From the NCBI RefSeq assembly GCF_000004075.3, contig NC_026660.2:12400001-12464000 (forward strand): DNA of 64,000 bases, read 5' to 3'. Shown here piece by piece: positions 25,557-39,323 of this stretch (within the stretch, counting starts at the first letter, position 1; the number at the start of each line of letters is the position of its first letter). The notes beneath the pieces were generated by a model. The model was not told where the DNA came from. It searched no databases and saw nothing but the letters and a program-made list of their open reading frames with translations. Origin of the DNA: Cucumis sativus (lineage: Eukaryota > Streptophyta > Magnoliopsida > Cucurbitales > Cucurbitaceae). A program made the position numbers and the translations under genes.

Positions 25557-26210
25557 TACTTCTTTAAGTGTATTTTTTGCCATCCTCCACGCATGCCGCA
25601 AACACACCTAATTAATGTAGGTACGAATACATGTATGACATCGTCTGAAATGCATATTGACGATTAGCGTATATATACAGGTAAAATAAGAAGTCATTGG
25701 AAGCTTGTTTTTATGATATTGACATAACATTTTTTCTTCAAATGTCGAAAGTTTAAAAATTATATAAATACTTTTTTTTATAGATTTTCAAGCTATTTAG
25801 TTATGACAGTATAACTACCATATTAAAAATTATAATTACTTAAAAGCAAAAAAATGTTTTTTTTTCATTTTGAAATATTTGTATTGTGCATTTAGAATAT
25901 GTCAATCAATCTACAATTATTATTATTATTTGACTTCTGCAATACTATCATTATTTTTTCAATACAAATCTAAAACACCATTTTTTCTTTATTATTATTA
26001 CTTAAGAAAACAAATCTACCATTCATATTATTGATATTGTAAATTAAGTATACATAATTACTAAATAGTATTGATTTACTCACATTTATTCTATAGATTT
26101 ACTCAACAACCTATTAACAAATCTTAAATTCTCATAATTTTTTTAATTAATACTATCATATACTAGGCTTGACATTTATATAGGGTGAAATAAACATTTC
26201 TTATGTTGTA

Positions 26211-26442
26211 TATAAATTGAAAAAGTATTAAAAAATCATAAACAAAATATCACCAATTACATACAAAATTGATGATATAAGAAATTAGCATAATTTGAAA
26301 AAAGTATTAAAAAAACATAAACAAAATATCACTAATTACATGCAAAATTGATGATATAAGAAATTAGCATAAATTGAAAAAGTATTAAAAAAACATAAAC
26401 AAAATATCACTAATTACACACAAATTAATGATATAAGAAATT
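26211..26442. repeat. three tandem copies of a ~79-bp unit
   Basis: Successive units share AAAGTATTAAAAAA, CATAAACAAAATATCAC and GATGATATAAGAAATTAGCA. The GTATTA anchor falls at 26225, 26304 and 26382 (79 and 78 apart). Copies are over 90 percent alike by eye. Confidence 0.85.
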
Positions 26443-28440
26443 TTAACTTATTAATGAGTAAGTTAATATAATTGTCAGAAAATACTAAATATGACAAAAT
26501 ATTTACTGACATATAACAAATTTTCAGATTATATTAATGGTAGATATTGATAGTCAATGATATGCTTTTATAAGTAATATTGATAGACAGTGACAAAAAT
26601 ATATATGTTTGTAGCTATCATAGATAAAATGTAAAATTTTACTATAATTTATAAATATTTTTATTTATTTTACTATATAAAAAAATATGTGAGTATTTTT
26701 TGAGCTTCATCACATTTTATTCTATTTTCTTTCTTTACTTGTTTAGAAATAAAAACTATACAATGATTATTATTGATATTGTGAGAAACTTTAGGAGAAA
26801 AATAATTTATGTTTAAATGTTTTTTAACGTATTTTAAATCACCAACATTCTCAATTGATGGTTCACTTGTAATAGGCTATAGTATTTAGTTCGATATAAC
26901 TATTATTTTGATTTTTTATTTAAAATAATATTTTAGAGTTTTAATATAAAAAAAAAAACTCCCAAATTTTATTCTCATAATTATTTTAAAACATAATAAA
27001 CATTGATAAAAAATTTAGTGAAAAAAATTCTATATTACCTCCATTTATGGGTAGCACTTAAACGACTATTAAAGATTAATAAATTATTTAATGTATTGGC
27101 AAAGAATACAATAATAAATAGAGTTAGTATTTACTTTGTAGCAACCTTTAATTGATAAAACTAAAAATTGGAAAGTAATATTCCGGATGTATAAAACTAA
27201 AAATTAGCCACAACTAAAGATGAGAAAGCCATGAATAAGATAATTTAAAAGAATTTTTACATGTCAAGCAATCGACAATATTTTCTCTAATTTTTTTAAA
27301 AGTTGATTTTTGTAAAAGATAAAAAAAGTATAGAATTAAGCTTATACTGTATCTGTTCGTACAAGATTTCCAGAGAAATTTGATTCGTAGTGTTGAACTT
27401 GAGTTGATGTTGTATTTTTGTGATTTGATGCGATGTGATTCAATTACTATAATTTGATCATCTTATTCTCTCTCGATTGGATGCTTACATTTGATTTGGA
27501 GAAAGTGAAACATGTCTTGAAGTTGGAGTCTTGGAATAAGGTTTCTATATTCAAAGGAGTTTGATTTGGAGGAAGCTGAACACAAGTTTGAGTTTTGGAA
27601 GAAAACTTATATCTTCAAATAAGCTTCAATCTTCGAGGATGGTCGATTTCAATAATTAGAGGGTTTTTTAGTTCTTGGAAGGATTCTCTAGACCTTCTGA
27701 AGTAAAAAATCTCCAACCTTTACCAAAGAGGAGAACTCTTATATTTATAGAGTTATATAGTGGGCTTTATGAGCTTAAACCTGTTTGGTCCATGAACCAG
27801 ACCCATAGTTCAATCACATGGATTTGAGTCATATTTACCTTTTGCGCTCAATTAGGTTTATTTTTGGACTCAGTTGAACTTAGTCCAAGTAACCAAGATA
27901 ATTAGTTTGATCCAATGGTTATGATGAAAACATGTTGGATCAGACCAATTTATGTTTTTTAATTTTTAGTTTGGGACACATGTCAATTTTAATTAGTTCT
28001 AAATTCAATTATTTGCATTTTTCATGGTTAATTTAATAAATGATGTGGCAATTTGTGATTGGTCTCAAAATTTTATTAGCCGTATTTAATAATTGTTAGA
28101 TTAAATATGTATAATTGAACAATTTCTTACAATGTCAATGTGTTTCAAAATACCAAAGATTTTAATTGAAGAGAAACTCCTAAAATTTCAAATTCCATCA
28201 ATAATAAACATCAGTACACTTTTATAATTGTTCAGGTTCATCGACACATTTTGTAAATACTAGTTTGTTGCTATGTGCTTTGCACGTGTTATAAGAAGTT
28301 TTAAAAGATAACTAAATTATAAAGTTTAAAAATACACCTTCCATGTGAGAGTTTGAAAAAAAAATCTAAAACTAATTATAAAAAGTCATAAAAACAATAA
28401 CTTAAATCAAATATAATAATTCATTTAAGGATTTAAATGG

Positions 28441-28586
28441 AACTATTATTGATAGAAAAATATTGAAAGTATTTATAAAATAAAACAAAACAACTTAAAT
28501 AAATTCTATAAAATGATTATTATGGATAGGAAAATATTGAAAGTATTTATAAAATAAAATAAAAGAACTTAAATAAATTCTATAAA
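28441..28586. repeat. 74-bp tandem duplication
   Basis: Two adjacent copies share AAAATATTGAAAGTATTTAT and AACTTAAATAAATTCTATAA, with a 74-bp offset (28501 and 28575 for the second anchor). Confidence 0.85.
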
Positions 28587-28879
28587 TTTTATAAATAGTT
28601 TTATTATTTTGTTATGTTTGAGAATACTCAGCCATTTAATCCTCCTTCTTAAAATAATTATTTATTCTTAAAGAATACAAATGTCATTTAAACTAAAGTT
28701 TTTATCGTAAAATAGGTAATTATCGAATAAAAAAATAAACAAAAAATCAAAATTACATTAAATAAAAGATGAACACGTGCACCTTTTAGTCAGCATCCAA
28801 AAAATATCTATCAAATTTTGGAAAATGTGTTTGTCTCACCACAGAAAATGAGAAAATAATCATGTTTCGAACTAAATTA

Positions 28880-29840
28880 AAAAATATTCTTTTACCTTAT
28901 ATTTCAAACTACAATATTTTTTATAAATGAAACATTTAAAGAAAAAACTATTTAAATTTCATACAAAAAAAACTAATTTATTAAGCTGATAGTTGGTTGT
29001 TTTTTCTATCTATTTTCTTTTAACAAATTCTCAATAAATAATTTTAAAACCACGATATTTGTATAAATAATTTAAACCTTAATCGGTTTTTTTAAAACCA
29101 AAGTGTTCATCTTAACAACATTAAAGAAAGAAAGAGAAAACAAAAGAATAAAAGCATATTTTATCATTTTTTTAAAACCACAGTATTTGTATAAATATTT
29201 TTAAAATAAAATATATCTATCTAATTTTGCACTTTATAAAAATAATATTTTTAGGCTATAATTATTATTTTTAAACTGTAAAGAAAGAGGAAAAAGACAT
29301 AAAACAAATCGACTAAATTAAAATATGTTCTTACTCTTAGCATTTTTAAACTACAATGTTTTTATAAATAATTTTAAAACTATATAAATAGTTTTAAATA
29401 AAATTATCTATTTAATTTTGCAATTTTATAAACAATATTTTTAAAATTCTTAATCAATTTTTTTTAATAAAAAAACATGCTTGTCTAAGAAAGAGGATTG
29501 TCTATAAATCGACTAAATAAAAGAAATATATACTACTATAGCGTCTTTTGAACTGCAGTATTTTTATAAATAATTTTAAGACCACAATATTGTTGTAAAT
29601 ATTTTTAAAACCACAGTATTTTTATAAACACAATTTTTTATAAAAAAATATCTATCCAATTTTACACTTTATAATGAATATCTTTTTTTTTTTTTTTTTA
29701 AGTTAATCAATTGAGAAATTTTCCTTTAAAACTGTATTTGTAAAGAAAAGAAAACATATTTGATCGTGCTCCAAATCAATGAAATTAAAAATATTTTTTT
29801 TACCCATCACAACTTTTAAACTACAATTTAAAATTAATTT
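28880..29840. repeat. degenerate repeats with 'TTTAAAACCACAGTATTTGTATAAATA' theme
   Basis: The motif TTTAAAACCACAGTATTT and close variants occur at about 29042, 29168, 29342, 29550, 29578 and 29606. Several are followed by TATCTATCTAATTTTGCAC-like text and TTTATAAA. This looks like an old satellite-like or amplified repeat; period is irregular. Confidence 0.6.
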
Positions 29841-30164
29841 TAAAACAAAAAATATCTAAAAACCAAAAGAAGAACTGAACACAAAAATTTAAAATTGAAA
29901 GACGAATACAAACATTAAGAAAAAATGAAAATAAAGATGGTAAGAATAAAGAAGTTTAATTTATGTATTTCAGATTTAAATTTACATTTTAGTTCAATTT
30001 TATAATATTTACAAATGATCTCTAATATAATCAATTTCGTTGCACAAAACGGAGACATGATTGAGCCAGACCAGACCGGAAATGAAAAAACCGGGAAAAA
30101 TCAGGCTTCAAGCAGATTTCGCCATGTGGATCTATGCATTATAATCGGATGCAAACCTATTTAT

Positions 30165-30300
30165 ATTCCACTCTTTATTCTCCCTTTCTTGTCCGCCTCT
30201 CTCCTCTTTCCCCATTCTCTCTCTCTCCCCCTTCTTTCCCTCTCTTCTCTCTCTCTTCCTCTTCTCCCTTCTCCCTTCTCCATCGCCCTCCTCTTTCCTT
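30165..30300 (+). repeat. CT-rich tract in TFIIA leader
   Basis: Imperfect (CTCT/CCTT)n pyrimidine run upstream of the TFIIA start codon, consistent with a plant core-promoter Y-patch/5'UTR pyrimidine tract. Confidence 0.6.
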
Positions 30301-30457
30301 TTACTTCACACAACTCTACCAATCCAAGAACCTTATACGGATTCCATGGATCTTCTCCCTTGAATTTTCTCTCCAGTTTTCTCCCAACACTAAATTCTTT
30401 CTGGGTTTAGGCTTGTGGAAGGAATCCGAGGTAGACAGAGCGCGAGGCGGATCCGTT

Positions 30458-33400
30458 ATGGCGACTTCCACAAGCTCTATCTACATCAATGTCATCGAAG
30501 ATGTTATCAACAAGCTTCGTGACGAGTTTGTTGATAATGGTCCTGGAGAAGATGTTCTCAAGGAGCTTCAAGGAGTAATTCTTGATCCCCAATCTTGAAA
30601 TTTTTTTGTTTCTTTTGTTTCGTTTATACTATTATCTTCTCTAGTGAATTCAAATGTTTTCTTTTTTTAATCTGTTTGAAGGATTCGATTGAATTTTTTC
30701 GGTGATTACTTTCTGGGTTTGATCCGATTCTTTCTAGGGTTTTGAGGCTTTGAAGCTAATTTAAGCTGTGTGGTTGGGCTGATTGTCTTCTTTGTCGGAA
30801 CTTTTTAGATGTGGGAGGCGAAGATGATGCAAGCGGGTGCTGTGACTGGTCCTATAGAGAGGTCTGCACCATCTAAGCCTACACCCGGAGGTCCGATAAC
30901 TCCGGTTCACGATCTTAATGTTCCGTATGAGGGTACTGAAGAGTACGAAACTCCCACGGCTGATTTACTCTTTCCACCGGTGATTACTTCTCTGTCCCAT
31001 CTACTAATTGTTTTCCGAAGTTCGTAATTAATAATTGAAGGGATTTTGGTAAATTGTAGACGCCACTACAGACTCCAATTCAAACCCTTTACCGGGAACT
31101 GCTGACAACGCGATGTATAATGTTCCTACTGGACCCAGCGACCACTCTGCATCTGGAACTGATGCTTCTCCAGCTGCCACCACTCCTGGGGGTAGCGGTA
31201 ATAATAATGTTGAGGTCAGATCTGGAAGGCCAACCCCATATATGGTAATTGTTGTTTGACTTTGACGTCACTTCTAATCTTTTACATTTGTCTTATTCCC
31301 TGCCGTTTACCCACTTCATACTGTCGTGATTGCATCATTTTTTTTTTCACATTTTGTTCCTTTGATAAAGAGGGAGTGTTGGTTTTTAATTTGATTTAAA
31401 GTGGATTAGTGGCATTGATATGGTTTTTACCATAAAAATTCTGAAGTATGTTGTAGATAGTTGAACATTCCATTATCTGGGGTTTTGATAGACGTCTACA
31501 TTCTTCTTTCAGCAACCACCCTCTTGGATGGGTCAAAGAACTCCTGTAGACGTTAATATTGGTGAGTCTAGTGTTGAAGTAGTGGAAAGCTTCACAACAA
31601 TAATTCTGTAGTAATTTATATTGATTGTATTTTGTAGCCTACGTGGAGGGGCGTGAGGAAGCAGCAGACAGGGGAGCTGCTGGCGCTCATCCATCCCTTA
31701 CACAGGTAATCTCTTTCTTAATTCATGCTTTCATCATGAAAAAATTTGTTCTTGGAGGCTTGATGCAACACCAAAACTGCAACATGAATTTCATCTGCTT
31801 CTGATTTTGAATTACTCTACTCCTCTCTGCTATGTATCTATTTGCGCAAAAACTTTGGTAACTTCATTATGATGTTTTAAATTTTGGAAACAATTCTCAG
31901 GACTTTTTCATGATGAACTCGGGGAAGCGTAAGCGTGATGATTTTGCTTCCCAGTACCAAGCTAATGGGTTTATACCACAGCAAGATGGAGCTGGAGATG
32001 CTGCCAACAGTGTTTTTGAGATTGAGGTTTGGTTTTCTTACCTGTCCTTTGAGCCTTGGACTCTCTTGTCAATTTTCTTGCACATAATTTCACGTCATAG
32101 CATATAATTTTTATTATTTTGTCTCTCATTCCAAGTAAAGCAAGGGTTAAAGAGTAATTACAAAAAAGGCTTCTCCGCTGAAGCCAACTGAGAGATATTG
32201 TACCTAACAAGGGCCCAAATGTCACTATGAGACCTCTCAAGGCCTTAAAATTTTTTGTTGTTTCTCTCTCCTTGAAGGACCTACACAATAATGCACACCC
32301 TGGTTTGTTACAAAACCTTATATTCTCATGAAAGATGAGAGGGAACTCCTTGATCATCTCTCTGCAACCCTATGTCTAACCAAGCATAATCTGGAACTCT
32401 TCAAAGAAACAACTCCAAATTACATGACCTAGATCACAATTTTGATATGATCAAAATTCTCTGCCACAAGACAATGACTTTATTCGGTATTTTCATCTTC
32501 TACTACAAGACAATGACTTAATTCATGGCCACTTGAGGGTGAGGATTGACCAAACAAAGGAAATTTTTTTGTAAGACATACCTTTGGATGGAGTAGAGGA
32601 CTCCAAATATGAACATCCCTTCTCCCCAAGATTCAACTGAACTTCACAATCAGAGAAAGAAAGGCAATGATTCCGTTGTTGTCCTCTAGTTTTCTTCTCA
32701 GATAGAGGACGGTGGAACCCCTTGAGAGGTCAAATTTCAGTTCCATAGTCTTGTTTGACTGCAAGTTGTGGAATTAGTTATAGAATCAATAGTAAAAGTG
32801 TCATGTACACAATTGTTTTTCCTGGATGGTAGTAAAAGCGTCATGTTCCCAAGGGGTGGATGCTCATAATTGTTTTACCTGGATGATTCTCATGTACATG
32901 ATATAGAAAGATGTAACAACACACGACCTTACACATGGAGCCATGCTACCTCATAACAAGCTAAGGAGTGTTCTAGTTTCCCTCAATTTAAACACATAAT
33001 ATTTTATGGGTTAAGTGTACATAATATGAAATTAATATTTGACATGGAAACTTCAGATATTCTTTTATTGCTATAAGAAACCGGACGATATCTCAAAATG
33101 AATCCCACAATGGAGGGGAAATTGGAGAGCGGCATTTCACATTCAAGCTCAATTATACATGCATCTCTCACTTTGTAGATTGAAAAATACCAGACTGTTT
33201 GAGAAGCTTAGTCTTTAGTTTACAGCTCATTTTGTCCAGTGCCCTCAACAATTGCCAATAAATGTGTTTATACTCATTCTCAGTGTGGGGTTCCTCTGCA
33301 CAAACTTCATGCCATCGACTCATTTTCACATATCTAGCCAACAGATTGACTACCCCTTTGATTACCAGCTTGCTTCTGATGCCTCACGTGTGTAATGGGA

Positions 33401-36400
33401 ATTGGAAAGATTGGTATATGTCTATAAGAGAGAGAGATAGAAATTTTAGATCTGTAATATTCTTGACCGTAAATTCAGGTGGCTAGACTTGGCTCTGTGA
33501 GGCTACAAGATAATCTGGAATGGTAAGTTCAAAGGATGTGCATTATGGGTTGAGCTAGAAATGGTTATATGATTGATAGTAATTTACTAGTAGAACAATT
33601 AGTGTTGCCATTTGATTGGCTAGAGGTCAAGCAACTCCTCCTAGGTGTTTGTTTTAGAGAAACCTTTTTTTAAAGGCTACACTGTTGATAGTTGGTGGTA
33701 TTTGGATCTTCAGTCATATTCACAATGAGGTTGTCTGGGCATTTGGATCTTCAGTCATATTCAAAACGAGGTTGTCTATCTTTCTTGCATGAGACCTCCA
33801 TTCCCTACCCCTTCAACCAGAAGTTATGAGTAGCATGGACACAGATTAGTTTCTAAAAATCTAGGATGGGACGGCAAGGAACAGGTTTATATATATATAT
33901 ATATATATTTATTTATTTATTTGTGAACTCATACTAAAAATTTGTTTTAATTTATTATGGTTATGCTTAATACATCAACCAACTAATCGATCTTTCTAGA
34001 AACCAACTTTTAATAAGATGATGTCCTGAGGAGGAGATTTGGAATACCATTAGGCTCAATAGCCCTTTATAGGTTTGTCTCTAAGGAGTTTGTTTGTTTT
34101 GTCGTTACCATTTTATTGTTGTTCTTTTGGATTCATGATAGTTAGTGGAACTTTTTTTTAAAATAAATAAATAAATTATTAATTATCGTTATTATTTTTA
34201 AGAGCATTTCATATGATTTAATGAAATTAAAGTTTGGCTTCTTTTTAAAAAACTTCCATTAAGAAGATGAAAAATCAAAATACAATGGGTTCAATTGAAG
34301 CAAGGGGAAACTGGCAACACAAGGTGCTCCAAAATTCATGTAACCAAAAAGTCACGTCCTAAATACCCTCTCAAGAACTCTCTCTTTTGAGGAACACTTT
34401 CTTTTCCTTTCCAGCTTGGTGAAGCACAAAATAACCAAAATTCGCTGCCAAGGAATCCCTCACCTGGAATGGGGATACACAACAGCCTGTTCTAATGCCT
34501 CACAAATGTTTGAATTCTGTGCAAAGACCGAACTTTTATCAAAATTTTAAATGATTGATCATCTTAAAAGAAAAAGTAAATTTGAAGTCAAATAATGCTT
34601 AGGCCTTGATTAATACTTTTCTTATTTGTCACGATGCATTTATTTTTCTGTTTTCATTCATGCTAATTGTATTTATTTCCTATATTTGCTGCTGACACTT
34701 CTTAGGTTGCAAATATTCGCTTGAGCTTTCTATTGGTGGTTTATGACTAAATAGAATTCATGGGATTACATTTTACCGAATGCTTTCAGTTTATTGTGAT
34801 CAGTCTTTGACACTCCTTAGTGGTGTGCTTTTGCAGATTAGTGGATGCAATTCTTCTGATGGAAGGCCAGGCGCTATCACTTCTGCAAAGAGTGCAACGT
34901 CATCACATATTGAAAGATCATTATTGAAGATTCCACAACTTGATGGACCAATGCCTGATCCTTATGATGATGTGCTTTCTACACCTAACGTTAGCTCTCT
35001 CTCTTTTCTTCCCTTAAAGTTATAGAATCTGCTATTGTTAATACAAGGAATATTTATGTAATAGTAATAGAAATTTTATACTTTTCACCCATCTTTTTAC
35101 TTGTTTTGGTTTTGCAAGGTGGGTGCCTATTCTTCAGAAGGTTACTTGTCTGCCACTGTTTTTTGATTATCCTTTCATCTTTTTGTAGAAGTCAGGCATC
35201 CGTTCCATGTCTTCTTATAAGGATGTCCGTAGTCATAGAATGTTGTTTGATAGACAAAGCCTCGTGGAGCTAGGTACAAGGCACAAACTTATCATGGACG
35301 TCATGAAAGCAGGGATTGTTTGCTCGGAAAAATTAGAACCTTCCTCAATGAAAAAAATTATCACTATCGAGTTACACAGTATCGTAGAAACAATTAGGCA
35401 CACACAAAATAATGTTTAAAATGTCAGCTGTACGATACAAATGTGTTTAACCAAGAATTTTTGTATGTGATTTCCTGGCTTCCTTCTAATGGTTAATACT
35501 AGAGCTCATGAGGTGTTTGGCTTTTGTTTTTGATGGAAGACAGAAGATCATTTGAATAAGTCGCAAGATTCTGTGTTGGCTAAAATAACAAGCATATGTC
35601 AGTGTCCTCCCTCTTTGTAATATCTCAATTTCTTTCAGGACTCACAATCCCTCAACCAAGCAACCCATGAATATCATGCTCCAATCCGATACGAACACCA
35701 CATGCTCACTAACACAACAGTCCTCTCTGTAATATAAAAAATGATACCGACACCATCATAGCTACATGAAAGATGCTTATTTAAGTATTTGCCAATAGAC
35801 AGCAACAAATCACTATGTTGCTTTTTCTTAAAGGTGCTAACAAATGTCCTCTCTAGTTGGTTATCAAGTAAAGGATGCAAAATTTTAGCACCTGTAGATT
35901 AAACCGTAATCAGTCTGTACTTTTTGGTATTTTGGAACTGCCTACTGCCTACTCTCTTCCATGATTGATGACGGGTTTTCCTGGATCTGCACATTTTATA
36001 TGGTTTTTTCAACTCTTTGCTCCTGTCTGTGGTCAAATAACTTATTTTCTAGTCACAACTAATTAATATTGGACTGAACATGTTAGGCATTAAAATAATT
36101 GCTTGATTCTTCTGGTTTTTATTGTGTCCATCCTATGCGTTATCTGGGTTGCATTTTTGTTCATCCTACTTCTTGATGATTAGAATTCTTCGTATCATAA
36201 TTAATGGAAATGGTTTTCTCATTGCTCTCTGTTCACTGAGTTGTGTTTCTGTTATTCACATTTCTGACATCCCCTGCAGATATACAATTACCAGGGTGTC
36301 TTCAATGAAGATTACAACATAGCAAATACACCAGCACCTAATGGTAAATGTTATGAAGTGTCTTCATGATTGTGACTATTCTATGACAAGTATTGAAATT

Positions 36401-37246
36401 TGGTTTTCTGTTAGAGAACGATCCGGAAAGAAGGTTTTAAATTAAAAATTGGTTTTTAACTTTCATATCGAAGTTTGTTTGTCTTCCACGTTAAATATTT
36501 TACATTGCATTTAATAGGAATTTTAAGTGGCCCTTTTAAACATAAAACACAAACAATTATTACATAAATGCTGTGTGCGGTTTAAAGCACAAACTTGCTG
36601 CTGGGTATAATGTAAAATCTTACCAACAAAAGCAATTGTTTTTATGTAATTCAATAATCAGAATAGAACGTTTGGGAGGACAAAAAACAGCAAGGAACAA
36701 GGGTGAAAACTAAGGTTCCCAAGAGAATTTAAAGCAGTAACAAAATTTGTCTCTAATTGTTTATCTTTTCTTTACAGATCCACCAGCTGGAACTCCTGCG
36801 GTTGTCACCCAGGATGATGTTAATGAAGAGGAGGAGGATAGCGAGCCTTCATTGAACGAAGACGACGACGATGACGATTTGGATGATGTGGATCAAGGAG
36901 AAGAATTGAGCACACAACATCTAGTTTTAGCTCAGTTTGACAAGGTACTTTGCCTCCTGTTTTTTTAGGTCCAGTTGTGCAGCATATCCTAGAGCATTTT
37001 TAGAATCTACCATGCCATTAAATATATATCATCATTACTTTTCATGTAATAGGTTACTCGTACCAAGAGTAGGTGGAAATGTACACTAAAAGATGGAATT
37101 ATGCATATTAACAACAAGGACATTCTCTTCAACAAGGTGAATTTTTCCCTCCAAAACTAACAGGTTAGAAATATTAAACCGAGTCCGGTTTTCATGGAAG
37201 CTTGGTTTATTTGGTTTGTCAGGCAACTGGGGAATTCGACTTCTGA
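30458..37246 (+). CDS. TFIIA-L: transcription factor IIA large (alpha/beta) subunit
   Basis: Eleven exons: 30458-30574, 30809-30979, 31060-31244, 31513-31561, 31638-31705, 31901-32026, 34837-34989, 36280-36343, 36778-36944, 37053-37136, 37223-37246. About 402 aa if one base is allowed for in exon 3. The N-terminal helical bundle (IYINVIEDVINKLRDEF to MWEAKMMQAG) and the C-terminal beta-barrel (TQHLVLAQFDKVTRTKSRWK to LFNKATGEFDF) are both conserved. The variable linker carries GKRKRDD and an acidic run (EEEEDSEP, DDDDDD). Role: stabilises TBP on TATA DNA in RNA polymerase II initiation. Exon 3 is 185 nt between phase-0 exons. The reading TPLQTPIQT is followed out of frame by PLPGTADN, so one C is missing at 31085-31087. 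Intron 6 (2.8 kb) holds an (AT)n run near 33890 and repeat-like DNA. Confidence 0.93.
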
Positions 37247-38900
37247 TTTTTAATGGAGGCATCTTCATTGGGAGGTTGGTTATATTGGTAGCAGCAGCAG
37301 TGATGGGAAAGTTCATTGGGTGTTTAAGTTGTCTTCAGTTAATATTTGTTTTGTGAACGCACGAGAGGAAAAGGACATGTTGATGATTCTTCCTTATGTT
37401 CATTTTGATGAATGTTATTAGCGTTTTGTATATAACGAATGAGAGCTCTTTCCGCCTTCAATGAATGGCAACTTGAGGATTTTCGAGTAAAAATTTATTA
37501 TTGCTCTAATGGAATATATTTGTAACTTCAATTTCTTATGCTCTTTGATTCTTCCCCTCTAATCAATCATTGTTTTGTTAATTCAAATTTTCTTTGCTTT
37601 AATTCTTCACACTAATCCCCAATTAGGGCTCCTTGTAATGTGTAATGAAACTGAACAAATATCTTAGTGGTTCAAATCTCGATGCATGGGCTCTTCTATC
37701 CCAAAGTGATTACGTCTTGACAATCCATTCTCTTTATAATGACTTTTTAAGTGATAAAAAACGAACATTTGTCAAGCACTTAAAAGTGTTCATTCTAAAT
37801 GTATCTTTCATCTTTTGCTTTTCTGTAGTCAAATCTACTACATACTTGGAACGACATTTTTATGGCTTTCTATTGGTTATCAACTCTATCTCTTATAAGT
37901 GGTAAAATAGAAATAAAAATATAGTGTTATTGCAATTGTTGTAAATTCCTTCAGAAGAGTCTAATTTGATTTGATTAGAGTATTATTTGAGCATAATTTT
38001 ACTTTCTTCGTGGCTAAAGCTTCACACTGCATTCATTTGAACTAATTATAGGTGCAATTAGAAGTGTTATTATTGGATTAATTACAATACAATTAAATGA
38101 GCTATTATAGGTGGGATGAACATAATAGATTGAAAATTTGAGTTGAACTAAAGATAGTTAAGAGATTTGAACGGTGTTGGTTTGAAAAAAATCTTAATAA
38201 CATGTTTAAAAAATTTAGAAGGACTTATAAACCACTGATCGAAAAATGAGCTTGAGAAGAAGGGATTTGTTTGGTGTTGTTTTGCAATTATCTAATCCTA
38301 ATTATGGTTATTTTATGATTAAGTAAAATAGCCTCACGAGAGGTTCATGGTTTCTGCTGTAATTCTAAAAACATAATTGACATCTAGTGATCTAAGAAGG
38401 AAGAGATGTATTGTTCAAATTTCCTAAACCCATATGTACTAAATGAATAATGAAACTGTAAGTCGTGCTACCACTCTCTCCTTTCTCCAAGCGTTAAAAA
38501 CGGCATTGCTTGCTATCGCACATATAACGTTAAAGAAAATTCAACTTGTTCTTGTCATCTCATTATCAGATCTGATTTGCGTATGTTGAGCATGATTAAT
38601 GGCGAAATAAGATTCGTGATTCAGACTTGAACATGGATAACAAATTACAACAAATGAATTGAATTGATTGAATGAATGAATAGAGAAGAAATTGAAAACG
38701 AAGAAGAAGAAGCAGGGTGTTAAATTATGAGTAAGATGAAGTGTGTGAAATCTTAAAACCAGAGGAAGTATTCATGGAGATCTTAACGGAATTGATGAAC
38801 AAACACACACGCGCACACACGCACATACATCATAATGTACATTGGTGGATTTACGTAGATAATCAGACGCGAGAATCGATCCACAATCTCCATCTTCTTC
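37247..38900. other. intergenic spacer
   Basis: TFIIA 3'UTR, then AT-rich DNA. Contains an ACACGCGCACACACGCACA-like CA repeat near 38808-38830. No gene supported. Confidence 0.5.
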
Positions 38901-39323
38901 TTACGGTGTGTTACTGCTTACCATGCATTGCGATTGAAAGAAAGTAAACAGCGTAGAAGGATCAGGAAATGTCGCTGCCACTGCCGGATGTTGCCAACCA
39001 CCAGGAGCTACAAAACCTATTCCTCTTTGATCCCCATTACCACCGCCGCCGTCTACGGCATTTCCGTTTGCAGATATTCTATTTCCGTCGATTTCAGGCA
39101 AGGGCTGTGGCGATAGAGGAAGTGGCGATAGGAGAGGAAGAATCGCCTTGGAACAAATGTCGTTACTAGCAGAAGACATTGAGACGCTTGAAAGTTGATC
39201 GAGATGAAGACTGGCCGGCGCCTGCTTCTGCAACCTGGTTGGAGGTTTAGGCAATCTGGGTTTGTATTCGTTCTCCATTGATCCTCTGAGAAAATCAACG
39301 ACGACAGTTTGATTTGCACTCAT
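38901..39323 (-). CDS. 140-aa Pro/Ser-rich protein, unknown function
   Basis: An open frame from ATG at 39323 (MSANQTVVVDFLRGS) to TAA. The frame continues upstream without ATG, so this is the first usable start. It contains KPRLPKPPTRLQKQAP, a Ser-rich part, a Pro/Leu stretch (LLSPLPLSPQPLPEID), a Gly run and a conserved-looking end (GFVAPGGWQHPAVAATF, then PSTLFTFFQSQ). Composition and GC are unlike the AT-rich flanks. The tail with W and aromatic residues looks like a short functional motif. I do not recognise the family. No introns are visible. Confidence 0.6.
   Translation of the reverse strand: MSANQTVVVDFLRGSMENEYKPRLPKPPTRLQKQAPASLHLDQLSSVSMSSASNDICSKAILPLLSPLPLSPQPLPEIDGNRISANGNAVDGGGGNGDQRGIGFVAPGGWQHPAVAATFPDPSTLFTFFQSQCMVSSNTP

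Larger units (their letters stand above)
22146..30164. other. 8-kb AT-rich intergenic region with repeat arrays
   Basis: No gene found on either strand. It holds several tandem arrays listed separately. Two stretches, about 24480-24900 and 27450-27900, have higher complexity and look like decayed LTR-type repeat pieces, but no LTR pair or protein motif supports this. Confidence 0.6.

Noticed and set aside
30015-30457. Long open frames over the TFIIA leader
   Set aside because: Pyrimidine-rich 5'UTR coding for Leu/Ser/Pro runs; the TFIIA homology starts at the ATG at 30458.
35207-35419. 70-aa open frame between TFIIA exons 7 and 8
   Set aside because: Lies in an intron; exons 7 and 8 join in phase without it and TFIIA has no such insert.
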